From Streptomyces albiflavescens (GTDB lineage: Bacteria; Actinomycetota; Actinomycetes; Streptomycetales; Streptomycetaceae): DNA of 64,000 bases. The notes under the pieces were generated by a model. It was not told where the DNA came from, made no database searches, and saw nothing but the letters and a program-made list of their open reading frames with translations. The translations under genes and the position numbers were made by a program. Of the stretch, positions 17,546 to 25,989 are shown in pieces. Positions within the stretch are counted from its first letter, which is position 1. Every line of letters starts with the position of its first letter. The stretch is taken from positions 174,157-238,156 of the forward strand of contig NZ_BMMM01000017.1 of the NCBI RefSeq assembly GCF_014645835.1, read 5' to 3'.

Positions 17546-18346
17546 ATGACCACCGCCGCGTTCCGCCGCAGCGACCGGAGGATCAGTCCCGTCTTCGTCG
17601 GGATCGTGGCCGTCATGGCGGTGACGGGCTGGGCGACCTGGACCGGTTTCGCCGAGGAGCCCGGCGTGGCCGTGTTCCTCTTCGTGACGGCCGCCTGGAT
17701 CGTCTCCCTCTGTCTGCACGAGTACGCGCACGCGCGCACGGCCCTGCACAGCGGCGACATCTCGATCGGCGCGAAGGGCTATCTGACACTCAACCCGCTG
17801 AAGTACACGCACGCGCTGCTGAGCATCGTGCTGCCGCTGATCTTCGTGATCATGGGCGGGATCGGTCTGCCGGGCGGCGCGGTCTTCATCGAGCGGAACC
17901 GCATCCAGGGCCGCTGGAAGCACAGCCTGATCTCGGCGGCCGGCCCGCTGACCAACGTCCTGTTCGCCGTCGTGTGCACCGCACCGTTCTGGCTGCACAC
18001 CCTGGACGGCGTCCCGGACACCTTCCGCTACGCGCTCGCGTTCCTCGCGCTGCTCCAGGTCACGGCCGCGATCCTGAACTTCCTGCCGGTACCGGGCCTG
18101 GACGGCTACGGCGTGATCGAGCCCTGGCTGTCGTACAACATCCGCCGCCAGGTGGAGCCGTTCGCGCCGTTCGGGCTGCTGGCCGTGTTCGGGATCCTGT
18201 GGATTCCGTCGGTGAACATCGCATTCTTCGACGCGATCTACTCGATCCTGGGCGCCCTGGGAATCGACGACGTCCAGCGCTACTGCGGCCAGGACCTCTA
18301 CCGCTTCTGGGACGGCGTCAACGAGCACTGCACCGTCAGCCGCTGA
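17546..18346 (+). CDS. Site-2 protease family (M50) membrane metalloprotease
   Basis: 266-residue polytopic protein. The zinc-binding HExxH motif is LCLHEYAHART, and the second metal-ligand motif is NFLPVPGLDGYG (N-x-x-P-x-x-x-L-D-G). Such proteases cut substrates within or near the membrane. The core lacks PDZ domains, like the compact SpoIVFB/rhomboid-like group. The ATG (MTTAAFRR) has AGGGAG 4 nt upstream; an earlier in-frame ATG at 17522 is possible. The 3' end overlaps the convergent small membrane gene by 11 bp. Confidence 0.87.
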   Translation: MTTAAFRRSDRRISPVFVGIVAVMAVTGWATWTGFAEEPGVAVFLFVTAAWIVSLCLHEYAHARTALHSGDISIGAKGYLTLNPLKYTHALLSIVLPLIFVIMGGIGLPGGAVFIERNRIQGRWKHSLISAAGPLTNVLFAVVCTAPFWLHTLDGVPDTFRYALAFLALLQVTAAILNFLPVPGLDGYGVIEPWLSYNIRRQVEPFAPFGLLAVFGILWIPSVNIAFFDAIYSILGALGIDDVQRYCGQDLYRFWDGVNEHCTVSR

Positions 18347-18542
18347 CCGACGACCCGCCCCGCCCACGCCGCACGTAGTACCAGGTCATGTTCGACGACA
18401 GGCCCGCCAACAGCACCCACACGATCCCCAGCCAGCTGCCCTGGACGAAGGAGACCACGGCCGCGGCGACGGAGAGGACACAGACGGCGAGCGCGTAGAG
18501 GGCGAGTCGCCGGGATGGGTCGGGTGGGGGAACGAGGGGCAT
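18336..18542 (-). CDS. Small two-helix membrane protein
   Basis: 68 residues: a Pro-rich N-terminus, two hydrophobic helices (ALYALAVCVLSVAAAVVSFV and a helix around GIVWVLLAGLSSNMTWYYV), and a short Arg/Gly tail. I do not recognise a family. CAGGAG lies 10 nt before the ATG. Its stop lies within the end of the site-2 protease gene on the other strand. It may be a local partner, but that is speculative. Confidence 0.6.
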   Translation of the reverse strand: MPLVPPPDPSRRLALYALAVCVLSVAAAVVSFVQGSWLGIVWVLLAGLSSNMTWYYVRRGRGGSSVSG

Positions 18543-18620
18543 GGGGGTCGGCTCCTGACGGGACAATGCGGACGAGGTACGAGTGCTACGGCGTCCAGTG
18601 TCCCCCATGCCCGTGCGCCG

Positions 18621-19325
18621 CTAGACGTCCGTCACCCGCAGGCCCGCGTGCGCCTTGTAGCGCCGGTTCACCGAGATCAGGTTCGCGACCAGGGACTCGA
18701 CCTGGTGGGCGTTGCGCAGACGGCCGGAGAAGACGCCGCGCATGCCGGGGATGCGGCCGGCGAGGGCCTGCACCATCTCGACGTCGGCGCGCTCCTCGCC
18801 GAGGACCATCACGTCGGTGTCGATCTCCTCGATCTCCGGGTCCTGGAGGAGGACGGCCGAGAGATGGTGGAAGGCGGCGGTGACGCGGGAGTCGGGCAGG
18901 AGGGCGGCGGCCTGTTCGGCGGCGCTGCCCTCCTCCGGCTTCAGCGCGTATGCGCCCTGCTTGTCGAAGCCGAGCGGGTTGACGCAGTCGACGACGAGCT
19001 TGCCCGTCAGCTCCTCGCGCAGGGACTCGAGGGTCTTGCCGTGGCCCTCCCACGGCACGGCGACGATCACGATGTCGCTGCGCCGCGCGCACTCGGCGTT
19101 GTCGGCACCCTCGACGCCGTGCCCGAGCTCCTCGGCCGCGCCCTGCGCGCGCTCGGCGACCCGCGAGCCGATGATCACCTTCTGGCCGGCCCGGGCGAGC
19201 CGGTAGGCGAGTCCCTTGCCCTGGGGCCCGGTGCCGCCGAGCACGCCGACGACAAGCCCGGACACGTCGGGAAGGTCCCAGGGGTCCTTGGCGGGGGCCT
19301 TCTGTGCACTGTCAGTAGAGGTCAT
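18621..19325 (-). CDS. npdG: NADPH-dependent F420 reductase (F420H2:NADP oxidoreductase)
   Basis: 234 residues. The N-terminal Rossmann motif VGVLGGTGPQGKGLAYRLARAGQ and the basic residues IIGSRVAERAQ that read the NADP phosphate are diagnostic of the Fno/NpdG family, which exchanges hydride between cofactor F420 and NADP. VVDCVNPLGF and KAHAGLRVTDV close to the end also match. This implies F420 synthesis elsewhere in the genome. The ATG is preceded by a short purine-rich stretch; the next gene ends 37 bp downstream. Confidence 0.92.
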   Translation of the reverse strand: MTSTDSAQKAPAKDPWDLPDVSGLVVGVLGGTGPQGKGLAYRLARAGQKVIIGSRVAERAQGAAEELGHGVEGADNAECARRSDIVIVAVPWEGHGKTLESLREELTGKLVVDCVNPLGFDKQGAYALKPEEGSAAEQAAALLPDSRVTAAFHHLSAVLLQDPEIEEIDTDVMVLGEERADVEMVQALAGRIPGMRGVFSGRLRNAHQVESLVANLISVNRRYKAHAGLRVTDV

Positions 19326-19362
19326 GGGCCGACTTTACGTGCGCGCATCGCGGCTGTGGGCG

Positions 19363-20436
19363 TCAGGTGAGGGCGGTCACCGGGATACGGCGGAAGGTGA
19401 TCGTCTCGTACGCGCCGAAGTCGCCCGTTTCGTAGAGGAGACCGACGGTCGTCGCGTCGACGCGCACGAGATCGGAGTACGCGGCGGGCAGCCCGTCCAG
19501 GGTGTACACGGTGCGCCAGGTGGTGCCGGCGTCGGTGCCGGCGCGCACGGTCATCAGGGCGCGGAAGGCGGGGTCGGCGGGGCCCGAGTAGAGGAGCAGG
19601 TCGGGGTCGCGGAGCTGGAGGAGGCTGCCCTGAACGACGGGGGTGACGAGGCCCGCCTGCGGTCGGAAGGGCTTCTGCAGGCTCTTGCCGCCGTCGCGGG
19701 AGTGGGCGTCGGCCCGGTTGCCGGGGGACGGGGAGTCGTTGCGGGTGTTGAAGTAGACGCGGCCGTCGGGGAGTTCGGCAGCGGTCGTCTCGTTCACGTT
19801 GATGTAGCCGTTGGTGTTCTCGTCGATGTAGCCGAGGTACCAGGTCTCGCCGCGGTCGTCACTGAGCAGGCAGTGGCCGCTGTTGTACTTCGCTTCCGTG
19901 CCGTTGTCCGTGCCGGTGGGCGGGATGGTGTGGTTGCCGGGGACGACGACGCGGCCGGTGGTGAGCTGGATCGCATGCCCGGGTGTGGTGGCGTACCACC
20001 GCCAACTCGCCTTCTTCACCTGTGCGGTGATCTCCTTCGGACTCGACCAGGTGTGCCCGTCGTCGTCGCTGTGCTGCACCCACACACGCCGCCCGTCGGC
20101 CGCCTTCACCTTGCCGCGCAGAAGGGCGTCCTCGCTCGCGGTGGCCGCGCTGCGGACGTGTACGAGCAGGACGCGGCCGGTGTCGAGGACGACGGGCGCC
20201 GGGTTGCCGGCGAGGTTGTCGCCGTTCTTGGCGACGGCCTGGAGCGGACCCCAGGTGCGGCCGCCGTCCGACGACCGCTTCAGCACGATGTCGATGTTGC
20301 CGTGGTCCTGCGCGGAGTCGACCCTGCCTTCGCAGAAGGCGAGGAGCGTGCCCGCGGCCGTGGCGACCACCGCGGGGATCCGGAAGCTGGCGTAGCCTTC
20401 GCGGCCGGCGCGGAAGGGGGTGCTTGCTTCTGTCAT
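19363..20436 (-). CDS. Sialidase/neuraminidase-like (GH33 fold)
   Basis: 357-residue six-bladed beta-propeller. It has the FRIP motif (R19 is the first of the substrate-carboxylate arginines), several Asp boxes (SSDGGRTW, SDDDGHTW, SDDRGETW, a degenerate SRDGGKS), a NETTAAEL Glu followed by YFNTRNDS, and AAYSDLV with the candidate nucleophilic Tyr. These fit an exo-alpha-sialidase. No signal peptide follows the ATG, which has AAGGAG 8 nt upstream, so export would need another route or the enzyme is intracellular. The substrate could be another nonulosonic acid. Confidence 0.85.
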   Translation of the reverse strand: MTEASTPFRAGREGYASFRIPAVVATAAGTLLAFCEGRVDSAQDHGNIDIVLKRSSDGGRTWGPLQAVAKNGDNLAGNPAPVVLDTGRVLLVHVRSAATASEDALLRGKVKAADGRRVWVQHSDDDGHTWSSPKEITAQVKKASWRWYATTPGHAIQLTTGRVVVPGNHTIPPTGTDNGTEAKYNSGHCLLSDDRGETWYLGYIDENTNGYINVNETTAAELPDGRVYFNTRNDSPSPGNRADAHSRDGGKSLQKPFRPQAGLVTPVVQGSLLQLRDPDLLLYSGPADPAFRALMTVRAGTDAGTTWRTVYTLDGLPAAYSDLVRVDATTVGLLYETGDFGAYETITFRRIPVTALT

Positions 20437-20541
20437 GGGCTGGCTCCTTGTGTGACCGCTGATGCGGGCCTCTGCCCAACTCGGGCGAATTCGTGGTGAA
20501 CTCCGGGTCACGAGTGGCCGGTTGCGGCAGGATGCGTGCGC

Positions 20542-21156
20542 ATGGATGCCGTACGGGTCGCGTTGTTGCGCGAAGTGCTCGCCGGGACCGAGTGGTTGGG
20601 GGCCACGCGGCGGTTCGCCGGGGCGCTGCGGGGGTCCGTGGTGTCGTACGGGGGCGGACTGCTGCTGGTCGGCACGGAGGAGTACGAGCCGTGGCATCTC
20701 GCCGCGCATCTCGTGGACGAGGCGGCGTGGTCGGGCATGCCGGAGCTGTCGCCGACGTTGGTGCGGCACGGGGCGCGGGAGTCCGATCCGGCCCACCTGG
20801 CCGTGGGGCTGGGGCGTATCGAGGCGGCTCGGCGGGGGGAGACGCTGCTGGTGGTGTCGCCGGGCGCGCCCGGGGCGCCGTTGCTGGAGCGGGTCCATGA
20901 CGCGCGGCGGGCCGGGGCGACCGTGCTGGCACTGTCCGCGGGGGACACCGCCGAGGACCGTGAGCTGCCGGCTCTGGCTCACGAGTCGCTCGCGGTGCCG
21001 GCCGAGCCCGAGCTCGATCTCGATACCGTGCAGCATCTTGTCAGTGCGGCGGCCGGGGAGAACGCGCTGCCTTCGCCGCGGGGGCGGCGGCGGTTCCGTG
21101 ACCGGTTGTCGCGGCTCGCGGATCAGTTGACGGCTCCGCCGACTGCTCGGTGGTAG
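20542..21156 (+). CDS. Conserved hypothetical protein, possible SIS-like fold
   Basis: 204 residues, soluble and not confidently assigned. The middle (LLVVSPGAPGAPLLERVHDARRAGATVLALSAGD) has the strand-turn-helix pattern of sugar-isomerase (SIS) phosphate-binding regions; the C-terminus is Arg-rich (RGRRRFRDRLSRLADQL). The ATG two codons after a GTG is chosen, with CAGGAT upstream. It is divergent from the sialidase gene, leaving a 105-bp shared promoter region. Confidence 0.6.
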   Translation: MDAVRVALLREVLAGTEWLGATRRFAGALRGSVVSYGGGLLLVGTEEYEPWHLAAHLVDEAAWSGMPELSPTLVRHGARESDPAHLAVGLGRIEAARRGETLLVVSPGAPGAPLLERVHDARRAGATVLALSAGDTAEDRELPALAHESLAVPAEPELDLDTVQHLVSAAAGENALPSPRGRRRFRDRLSRLADQLTAPPTARW

Positions 21157-21172
21157 CTGGGGCCGCGGCCCC

Positions 21173-21216
21173 CGTACCCCGTCGGCACCACGCCCGTACC
21201 CCGTCGGCACCACGCC
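21173..21216 (+). repeat. 22-bp tandem duplication
   Basis: The unit CGTACCCCGTCGGCACCACG plus CC occurs at 21173-21194 and again, identically, at 21195-21216, just past the stop of the preceding gene. It is non-coding. The rest of 21157-21337 holds no recognised feature. Confidence 0.8.
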
Positions 21217-21337
21217 CCGGCGCCGGCCGCCGCGGCGTCGAGGCCGTTGCGCAGCTCGTTGAGCCGGCGCCGGCCCTTCCCTCTCCGGCCCGAAAAGCAG
21301 TTGCCCTCGCCCGCGCCTCCCCCGACCATGGCCCGTC

Positions 21338-22645
21338 GTGACCGACGACGCCCCCGCATCCGCGCCCGTCCCCTCCTCCCGACTCCGTTCGCTGCTCCCC
21401 GATCTCGCCCCCTGGCGGGCGTCCGCCGACTTTCGGCGGCTCTGGGTGGCCGGGCTGATCACGAACTTCGGGAGCTTTCTGACGTTCGTCGCACTGCCGG
21501 TGCAGATGAAGGTGCTGACCGGGTCGGCGGTGGCGGTGGGGGCGATCGGCGCGGTGGAGCTGGTGCCGCTGGTGGTGTTCGGGTTGTACGGCGGGGCGCT
21601 CGCCGACGCCCTGGACAAGCGGAAGTTGATCGTTCACACGGAGGCGGGGCAGGGCGTGCTGTGCGCCGGGTTGCTCGTCAACGCGCTGGTACCGCAGCCG
21701 GCGGTATGGCCGTTGTACGCGGTCGCGGGGCTCTCCTCCGCGCTCGGCGCGATCCAGCGTCCCGCCCTCGACTCGCTCACCCCACGGATCGTGGCGCACG
21801 AGGACCTGCCGGCCGCCGCCTCGCTCAACTCGCTGCGCTGGACGGTGGGCGGCGTCGCGGGGCCTGCGCTCGCCGGTGTCGTCGTGGCGTACGCCGGACT
21901 CGGCTGGGCGTACGCCGTGGACCTGGTGACCTTCGTCGTGTCGGTGGTGATGGTCGTGGGGATCGCCGCGTCGCCCGCCGCGCACGAGGCCGCGAAGCCG
22001 TCGCTGCGGTCCATCGCGGAGGGCGCGCGGTACGCGTGGGGCCGCAAGGAGCTGCTCGGGACGTACGCGATCGACCTCGCGGCGATGTTCTTCGCGATGC
22101 CGCTCGCGCTGCTGCCGTTCCTCGCGGACGAGTTGGACGCCGAGTGGTCGCTCGGCCTGATGTACGCGGCGGTGCCGGCCGGGTCGCTGCTGGTGAGCCT
22201 CACCAGCGGGTGGACCTCGCGCATCCACCGGCACGGGCGGATGGTCACCCTGGCCGCGGCGTGCTGGGGGCTGGCCATGGCGGCCGCGGGCGTCGTGGAC
22301 AACGTCTGGCTGGTGCTGCTCTTCCTCACGATCGGCGGCTGCTGCGACATGGTCAGCGGGATCTTCCGTGGCGCCATCTGGGACCAGACGATCCCGGACG
22401 AGCTGCGGGGGCGGCTCGCCGGGATCGAACTGCTCTCGTACTCGGTCGGGCCTCAGCTCGGTCAGGTCCGTGCGGGCGGGATGGCGGCGTGGACGAGCGT
22501 ACGGGCGTCCATCTGGTCGGGGGGCCTGATGTGCGTGGGCGCGGTGGGGCTACTGGCGCTGTGTCTGCCCAGGCTGATGGCGTACGACGTGCGGACGAAT
22601 GAGCATGCGGTGCGGTTGCGCTCCGCGCGGGAGGCGGTGGCTTGA
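21338..22645 (+). CDS. MFS transporter, DHA3/EntS-like
   Basis: 435 residues, twelve predicted helices. The opening (WRASADFRRLWVAGLITNFGSFLTFVALPVQMKVLTGSAVAVG) and the loop GLYGGALADALDKRKLIV are typical of enterobactin-exporter-like MFS proteins. LDSLTPRIVAHEDLPAAASLNSLRWTVGGVAGPALAG is the usual central motif. It starts at a GTG with no strong ribosome site. It may export a siderophore or drug, but no biosynthetic genes adjoin it. Confidence 0.85.
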   Translation: MTDDAPASAPVPSSRLRSLLPDLAPWRASADFRRLWVAGLITNFGSFLTFVALPVQMKVLTGSAVAVGAIGAVELVPLVVFGLYGGALADALDKRKLIVHTEAGQGVLCAGLLVNALVPQPAVWPLYAVAGLSSALGAIQRPALDSLTPRIVAHEDLPAAASLNSLRWTVGGVAGPALAGVVVAYAGLGWAYAVDLVTFVVSVVMVVGIAASPAAHEAAKPSLRSIAEGARYAWGRKELLGTYAIDLAAMFFAMPLALLPFLADELDAEWSLGLMYAAVPAGSLLVSLTSGWTSRIHRHGRMVTLAAACWGLAMAAAGVVDNVWLVLLFLTIGGCCDMVSGIFRGAIWDQTIPDELRGRLAGIELLSYSVGPQLGQVRAGGMAAWTSVRASIWSGGLMCVGAVGLLALCLPRLMAYDVRTNEHAVRLRSAREAVA

Positions 22646-22992
22646 CGGCCGGCCTGGCGGCCGGGCCGTCCTTTTCCCTTTCCCTCCCGCACCGCCCGTG
22701 ACAGTTTCACCAGCACCGCCCGTGACAGTTTCCCTTTCCGACCCGCACTGCCCGTGACAGTCGGCTACCCGGCACAGGTTTCCCGTGGGGGTCGAGCGCC
22801 ATGGGCGACTGCGGGTGGCCGCCGGGCCCGGCGAACGGCCCCGGCGGCGCGGGGCCCTGCGGCGCAGACACCGGCGCGCGAGGCGCGACGCAAGGAGCCT
22901 GCGGCCGAGGGCTCTGCAGCCCGAGGGTCTGAGGCCGCAGGAGTCTGCGGCCCCGGGGCTCAGCGCAGCCCATCGCCTGCGCCACGACAATC
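22646..22992. other. Intergenic region with short repeats
   Basis: No gene is supported here. Three copies of a GC(C/T)CGTGACAGT word occur at about 22694-22760. Beyond them lie CTGCGGCC/CTGCAG-type repeated words. Their function is unknown. Confidence 0.5.
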
Positions 22993-23076
22993 CGCCTCAG
23001 CCCGTCGCCGGCGCCCGCCACATACCCGTGCGCCTCAGCCCGTCGCCGGCGCCCGCCACGTACCCGTGCGCTTCAG
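22993..23076. repeat. 38-bp tandem repeat, about 2.2 copies
   Basis: A 38-bp unit beginning CGCCTCAGCCCGTCGCCGGC occurs at 22993-23030 and 23031-23068, with the second copy nearly identical, and the first 8 bp recur at 23069-23076. The last partial unit overlaps the stop codon region of the minus-strand gene at 23073, so the duplication has reached that gene's 3' end. Confidence 0.85.
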
Positions 23077-23309
23077 TCGTCCTCCGAGCCCGAAGCCGCG
23101 TCCGAGCGGTCATGCCACTTGGGGTCCGTCTCCCACTCGAGGTTCCGCTCCTGCGCGGTCTGCATCGCGTGCTCCGCCTCCTCGCGGCTGGCGTACGGTC
23201 CGAAGCGGTCCTTGCCCGGGCACTCGGGGCCCTCCTCGACCTTCTTGTGCTCCAGGCAGTAGTACCACTCGCCGGGCTTGCCGACGGTGCGCTTCTTGAA
23301 GAGGGCCAT
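23073..23309 (-). CDS. Small conserved actinobacterial protein
   Basis: 78 residues, strongly charged, with two cysteines in a C-x-many-C arrangement (EWYYCLEHKKVEEGPECPGKDRFGPY). The family is common in Streptomyces and its function is unknown. AAAGGAG lies 7 nt before the ATG. It is divergent from map, with start codons about 60 bp apart, so their promoters overlap. Confidence 0.75.
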   Translation of the reverse strand: MALFKKRTVGKPGEWYYCLEHKKVEEGPECPGKDRFGPYASREEAEHAMQTAQERNLEWETDPKWHDRSDAASGSEDD

Positions 23310-23354
23310 CACCGGCTCCTTTCGCCACGGACATGGTCCCCCATGCCCGCTGGT

Positions 23355-23370
23355 TAGACTCGCTGGCATG
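23355..23370 (+). promoter_or_regulatory. -10 element and leaderless start of map
   Basis: TAGACT (23355-23360) fits the TANNNT -10 consensus and ends 7 nt before the ATG at 23368, with no Shine-Dalgarno sequence between. This spacing puts the transcription start at or next to the A of the ATG, as in leaderless actinobacterial mRNAs. No clear -35 was seen. Confidence 0.55.
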
Positions 23371-24225
23371 TCTGGCCAGTCGCTGCTCGTACCAGGGGAG
23401 CTCTCTCCCACCCGTCCCGTCCCGGGAAACATCCGGCGTCCCGAGTACGTGGGCAAGCCCGCCCCCACGCCGTACACCGGACCGGAGGTGCAGACGCCCG
23501 AGACGATCGAGGCGATGCGGGTCGCCGGGCGGATCGCCGCGCAGGCGATGGCCGAGGCCGCCAAGCTCATCGCGCCGGGTGTCACGACGGACGAGCTGGA
23601 CCGGGTGGCGCACGAGTACATGTGCGACCACGGCGCCTACCCCTCGACCCTCGGCTATCGCGCCTTCCCCAAGTCGCTGTGCACCTCCGTCAACGAGGTC
23701 ATCTGCCACGGCATCCCCGACTCCACGGTCCTGCGGGACGGCGACATCATCAACCTGGACGTGACCGCGTACATCGGCGGGGTGCACGGCGACAACAACG
23801 CGACATACCTGGTCGGCGACGTCGACGAGGAGAGCAGGCTGCTCGTCGAGCGGACCCGCGAGTCCCTCAACCGCGCCATCAAGGCGGTCAAGCCCGGCCG
23901 CCAGATCAACATCATCGGGCGCGTCATCGAGTCGTACGCGAAGCGCTTCGGGTACGGGGTGGTGCGGGACTTCACCGGCCACGGGATCAACTCGTCCTTC
24001 CACTCCGGGCTGATCATTCCCCACTACGACAGCCCGCACGCGACGACCGTCATCCAGCCCGGGATGACCTTCACCATCGAACCCATGCTCACGCTCGGCA
24101 CGCACGAGTACGACATGTGGGACGACGGCTGGACCGTGGTCACGAAGGACCGGAAGCGCACCGCCCAGTTCGAGCACACGCTGGTGGTGACGGACAGCGG
24201 GGTCGAGATCCTGACCCTGCCGTAA
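23368..24225 (+). CDS. map: Methionine aminopeptidase, type I
   Basis: Removes the initiator Met from nascent proteins. 285 residues; metal ligands are D131, D142, H205, E238 and E269, and H114 (CHGIP) is the conserved active-site His. An N-terminal extension of about 40 residues carries a Pro-rich motif (RPVPGNIRRPEYVGKP) like the ribosome-docking linker of actinobacterial type 1c enzymes. The start looks leaderless. A 12-bp terminator follows. It is a housekeeping enzyme; Streptomyces genomes usually carry further copies. Confidence 0.96.
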   Translation: MSGQSLLVPGELSPTRPVPGNIRRPEYVGKPAPTPYTGPEVQTPETIEAMRVAGRIAAQAMAEAAKLIAPGVTTDELDRVAHEYMCDHGAYPSTLGYRAFPKSLCTSVNEVICHGIPDSTVLRDGDIINLDVTAYIGGVHGDNNATYLVGDVDEESRLLVERTRESLNRAIKAVKPGRQINIIGRVIESYAKRFGYGVVRDFTGHGINSSFHSGLIIPHYDSPHATTVIQPGMTFTIEPMLTLGTHEYDMWDDGWTVVTKDRKRTAQFEHTLVVTDSGVEILTLP

Positions 24226-24252
24226 CCCTCCGCGGCCGCACGGCACCCTCTG

Positions 24253-24280
24253 AAGCCCGCCCTGTCCACAGGGCGGGCTT
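24253..24280 (+). terminator. 12-bp stem-loop terminator of map
   Basis: AAGCCCGCCCTG (24253-24264) pairs perfectly with CAGGGCGGGCTT (24269-24280) around TCCA, followed by a T. It is 27 bp past the map stop. Confidence 0.88.
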
Positions 24281-24341
24281 TCGCATGTGGGCTTGATCGG
24301 AAATCGAGGTACGGTTTTACCGACAGGATGTCGGGAAGTGA

Positions 24342-24365
24342 TTGACTTAGGTAAGCCTAACCTTA
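24342..24365 (+). promoter_or_regulatory. Iron box (DmdR/IdeR-type) and -35 of haem oxygenase
   Basis: TTAGGTAAGCCTAACCTTA (24347-24365) closely matches the 19-bp palindromic TTAGGTTAGCCTAACCTAA iron-box consensus. It directly overlaps a -35-like TTGACT (24342-24347). Occupancy by iron-loaded DmdR/IdeR would block transcription, so the downstream haem oxygenase should be induced by iron starvation. Confidence 0.85.
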
Positions 24366-24413
24366 GAAGATGGAGGCGGCTCTCGCCCTTCCCTCTTCGA
24401 CTCCGGAGGCCTC

Positions 24414-25082
24414 ATGAACGCGACGGACACGTCGAGCACCTCCTTCTCGACGCTCATCCGCACCGCGTCGCACGAGCAGCACACACAGGCGGAGACCTCG
24501 ACGTTCATGAGCGACCTGCTCGGCGGCCGGCTGGGCGTCGAGGCGTACGCGCGCTACACGGAGCAACTGTGGTTCGTGTACGAGGCGTTGGAGGCGGACG
24601 CCGAGCGCCTGACGGCCGATCCGGTGGCCGGACCCTTCGTGCGGCCCGAACTGCTGCGCAGCGCCGCCCTGGAGCGCGACCTGGCCCATCTCCGGGGCCC
24701 CGACTGGCGCGCGACGCTCACCGCCCTGCCCGCGACCCGGACCTACGCCGCCCGAGTCGCCGAGTGCGCCCGGGAGTGGCCCGGCGGTTATGTCGCCCAC
24801 CACTACACCCGCTACCTCGGCGACCTCTCCGGCGGCCAGATCATCCGCGGCAGGGCCGAGCAGACCTGGGGCTTCGCCCGCAAGGGCGACGGCGTCCGCT
24901 TCTACACCTTCGAGGACATCACCAACCCGGCCGCGTTCAAGCGGGCCTACCGCGAACTCCTGGACGCGGTCCGCGCCGACGACCTGGAGAGGCAGCGCAT
25001 CGTCGCGGAGTGCAAGCGGGCGTTCGCCCTCAACACGGCGGTCCTTCGTGCGCTGGGGGATGAGTTCCGGCTCAGCGCGTGA
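24414..25082 (+). CDS. Haem oxygenase (biliverdin-producing)
   Basis: 222 residues. Opens haem to biliverdin, CO and Fe(II), freeing iron. The proximal ligand is in ASHEQHTQAE near residues 19-27 (H20 or H23). The distal-helix glycines are in YLGDLSGGQIIRGRA, and VAHHYTRYLGDLSGGQ is diagnostic. The ATG has GGAGG 5 nt upstream. An iron box sits 49 bp before the start, so it is probably iron-repressed. With the efe operon and an hmuV remnant nearby, it belongs to a local haem/iron acquisition set. Confidence 0.95.
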   Translation: MNATDTSSTSFSTLIRTASHEQHTQAETSTFMSDLLGGRLGVEAYARYTEQLWFVYEALEADAERLTADPVAGPFVRPELLRSAALERDLAHLRGPDWRATLTALPATRTYAARVAECAREWPGGYVAHHYTRYLGDLSGGQIIRGRAEQTWGFARKGDGVRFYTFEDITNPAAFKRAYRELLDAVRADDLERQRIVAECKRAFALNTAVLRALGDEFRLSA

Positions 25083-25122
25083 CGCCCTGGCATGGTTCGT
25101 CCATCAACTGCGGGCCGGTGGG

Positions 25123-25160
25123 GGCTGGTCGCGCAGTCCCCGCGCCCCTGACGGGGCGCG
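25123..25160. repeat. Dispersed intergenic stem-loop, copy at 25.1 kb
   Basis: GGCTGGTCGCGCAGTCCCCG followed by a GCGCCCCTGACGGGGCGC hairpin. It is the reverse complement of the motif at 35584-35612 and related to 6-49. It lies between two convergent genes and may act as a bidirectional terminator. Confidence 0.6.
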
Positions 25161-25202
25161 GTCACGGGGTGCACCTCGGGGTGCACCTTCGGGCTGCTCC
25201 CT

Positions 25203-25862
25203 CTACCGCTCCAGACGTACCCGACCACCCACCTCGACCCAACCCCCCGGCTGCGGCGCCGTAAGAATCTGGGACCCGACTCCCTGCACGATGTTGAGCG
25301 CACGCCCCAGCTGATGGGTCAGCAGCAGCGCCGCCGCTCCCGTCGCCTCGTCCTCCTCGATGCCGTCGTCCCGGCCGGGGAACGCACGGGCCCGCACCCG
25401 CCCGCCGGCCTCGTCCTCCCAGGCCCAGGCGTAGATCCACTCCCCCGGCGCCGGCACGGCGAGCGCGTCGACCTCGGCGGCCGACCCGTACTGCCGGAGC
25501 GTCCGCTGGGGCGCCCAGTCCGCCCGCGCCTCGATCCAGCTGAACTCGCCGTCCAGCCGCACCCCCACCACCCCGGCAGGGGTGACGAGCTCCGGCACGT
25601 CGAGCAGCCAGCCCACCCCGACACACGGATGCCCGGCGAACGGCAACCGCAGGGTCGGCGTGTAGATGTCGATGACCCCACGCTCGGGGTCGTCGACGAA
25701 CACGGTCTCGCTGAACCCGAGTTTGGCGGCCAGCGCCTGCCGCTCCTCGCGCTCCGGCATCACCGAGCCCTCGCGCACGACACCGAGCTCATTGCCATAC
25801 CCGCCGCCGGGTCCGCAGAAGACCCGCAGCACGTCGTAGTCAGTCACTCCGGCATTCAACAT
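25203..25862 (-). CDS. PhzF-like isomerase, short form
   Basis: 219 residues. PhzF landmarks: GGYGNELGVV near the start, FSETVFVDDP carrying the catalytic Glu, RLPFAGHPCVGVGWLL (GHP motif) and DEATGAAALLL (the D-P-x-T-G-S-A counterpart). Relatives isomerise or epimerise by proton transfer. Typical PhzF proteins have two similar halves and about 280 residues, so this one is compact. The C-terminal half lacks some strands. The ATG is preceded by GGGGG. Physiological substrate unknown. Confidence 0.75.
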   Translation of the reverse strand: MLNAGVTDYDVLRVFCGPGGGYGNELGVVREGSVMPEREERQALAAKLGFSETVFVDDPERGVIDIYTPTLRLPFAGHPCVGVGWLLDVPELVTPAGVVGVRLDGEFSWIEARADWAPQRTLRQYGSAAEVDALAVPAPGEWIYAWAWEDEAGGRVRARAFPGRDDGIEEDEATGAAALLLTHQLGRALNIVQGVGSQILTAPQPGGWVEVGGRVRLER

Positions 25863-25989
25863 CACCCCCGCCACGAGCGCGTCCAAGGCCGCGGGACCGC
25901 CGGGCAGGGACCAGGAGCGGGTGCGCCCGTGCTCGTACGGCAGCGGGGACATGGCATCGCCGTACGCCCGTTCCAGAACGGCACGTTGA

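Noticed and set aside
20437..21618. N-terminal extension of the sialidase frame to 751 codons
   Set aside because: The upstream part is Arg/Pro-rich, overlaps another supported gene, and AAGGAG precedes the internal ATG at 20436.
21041..22234. Minus-strand open frame of nearly 400 codons opposite the MFS gene
   Set aside because: Composition shadow with no motifs; the sense frame has MFS signatures throughout.
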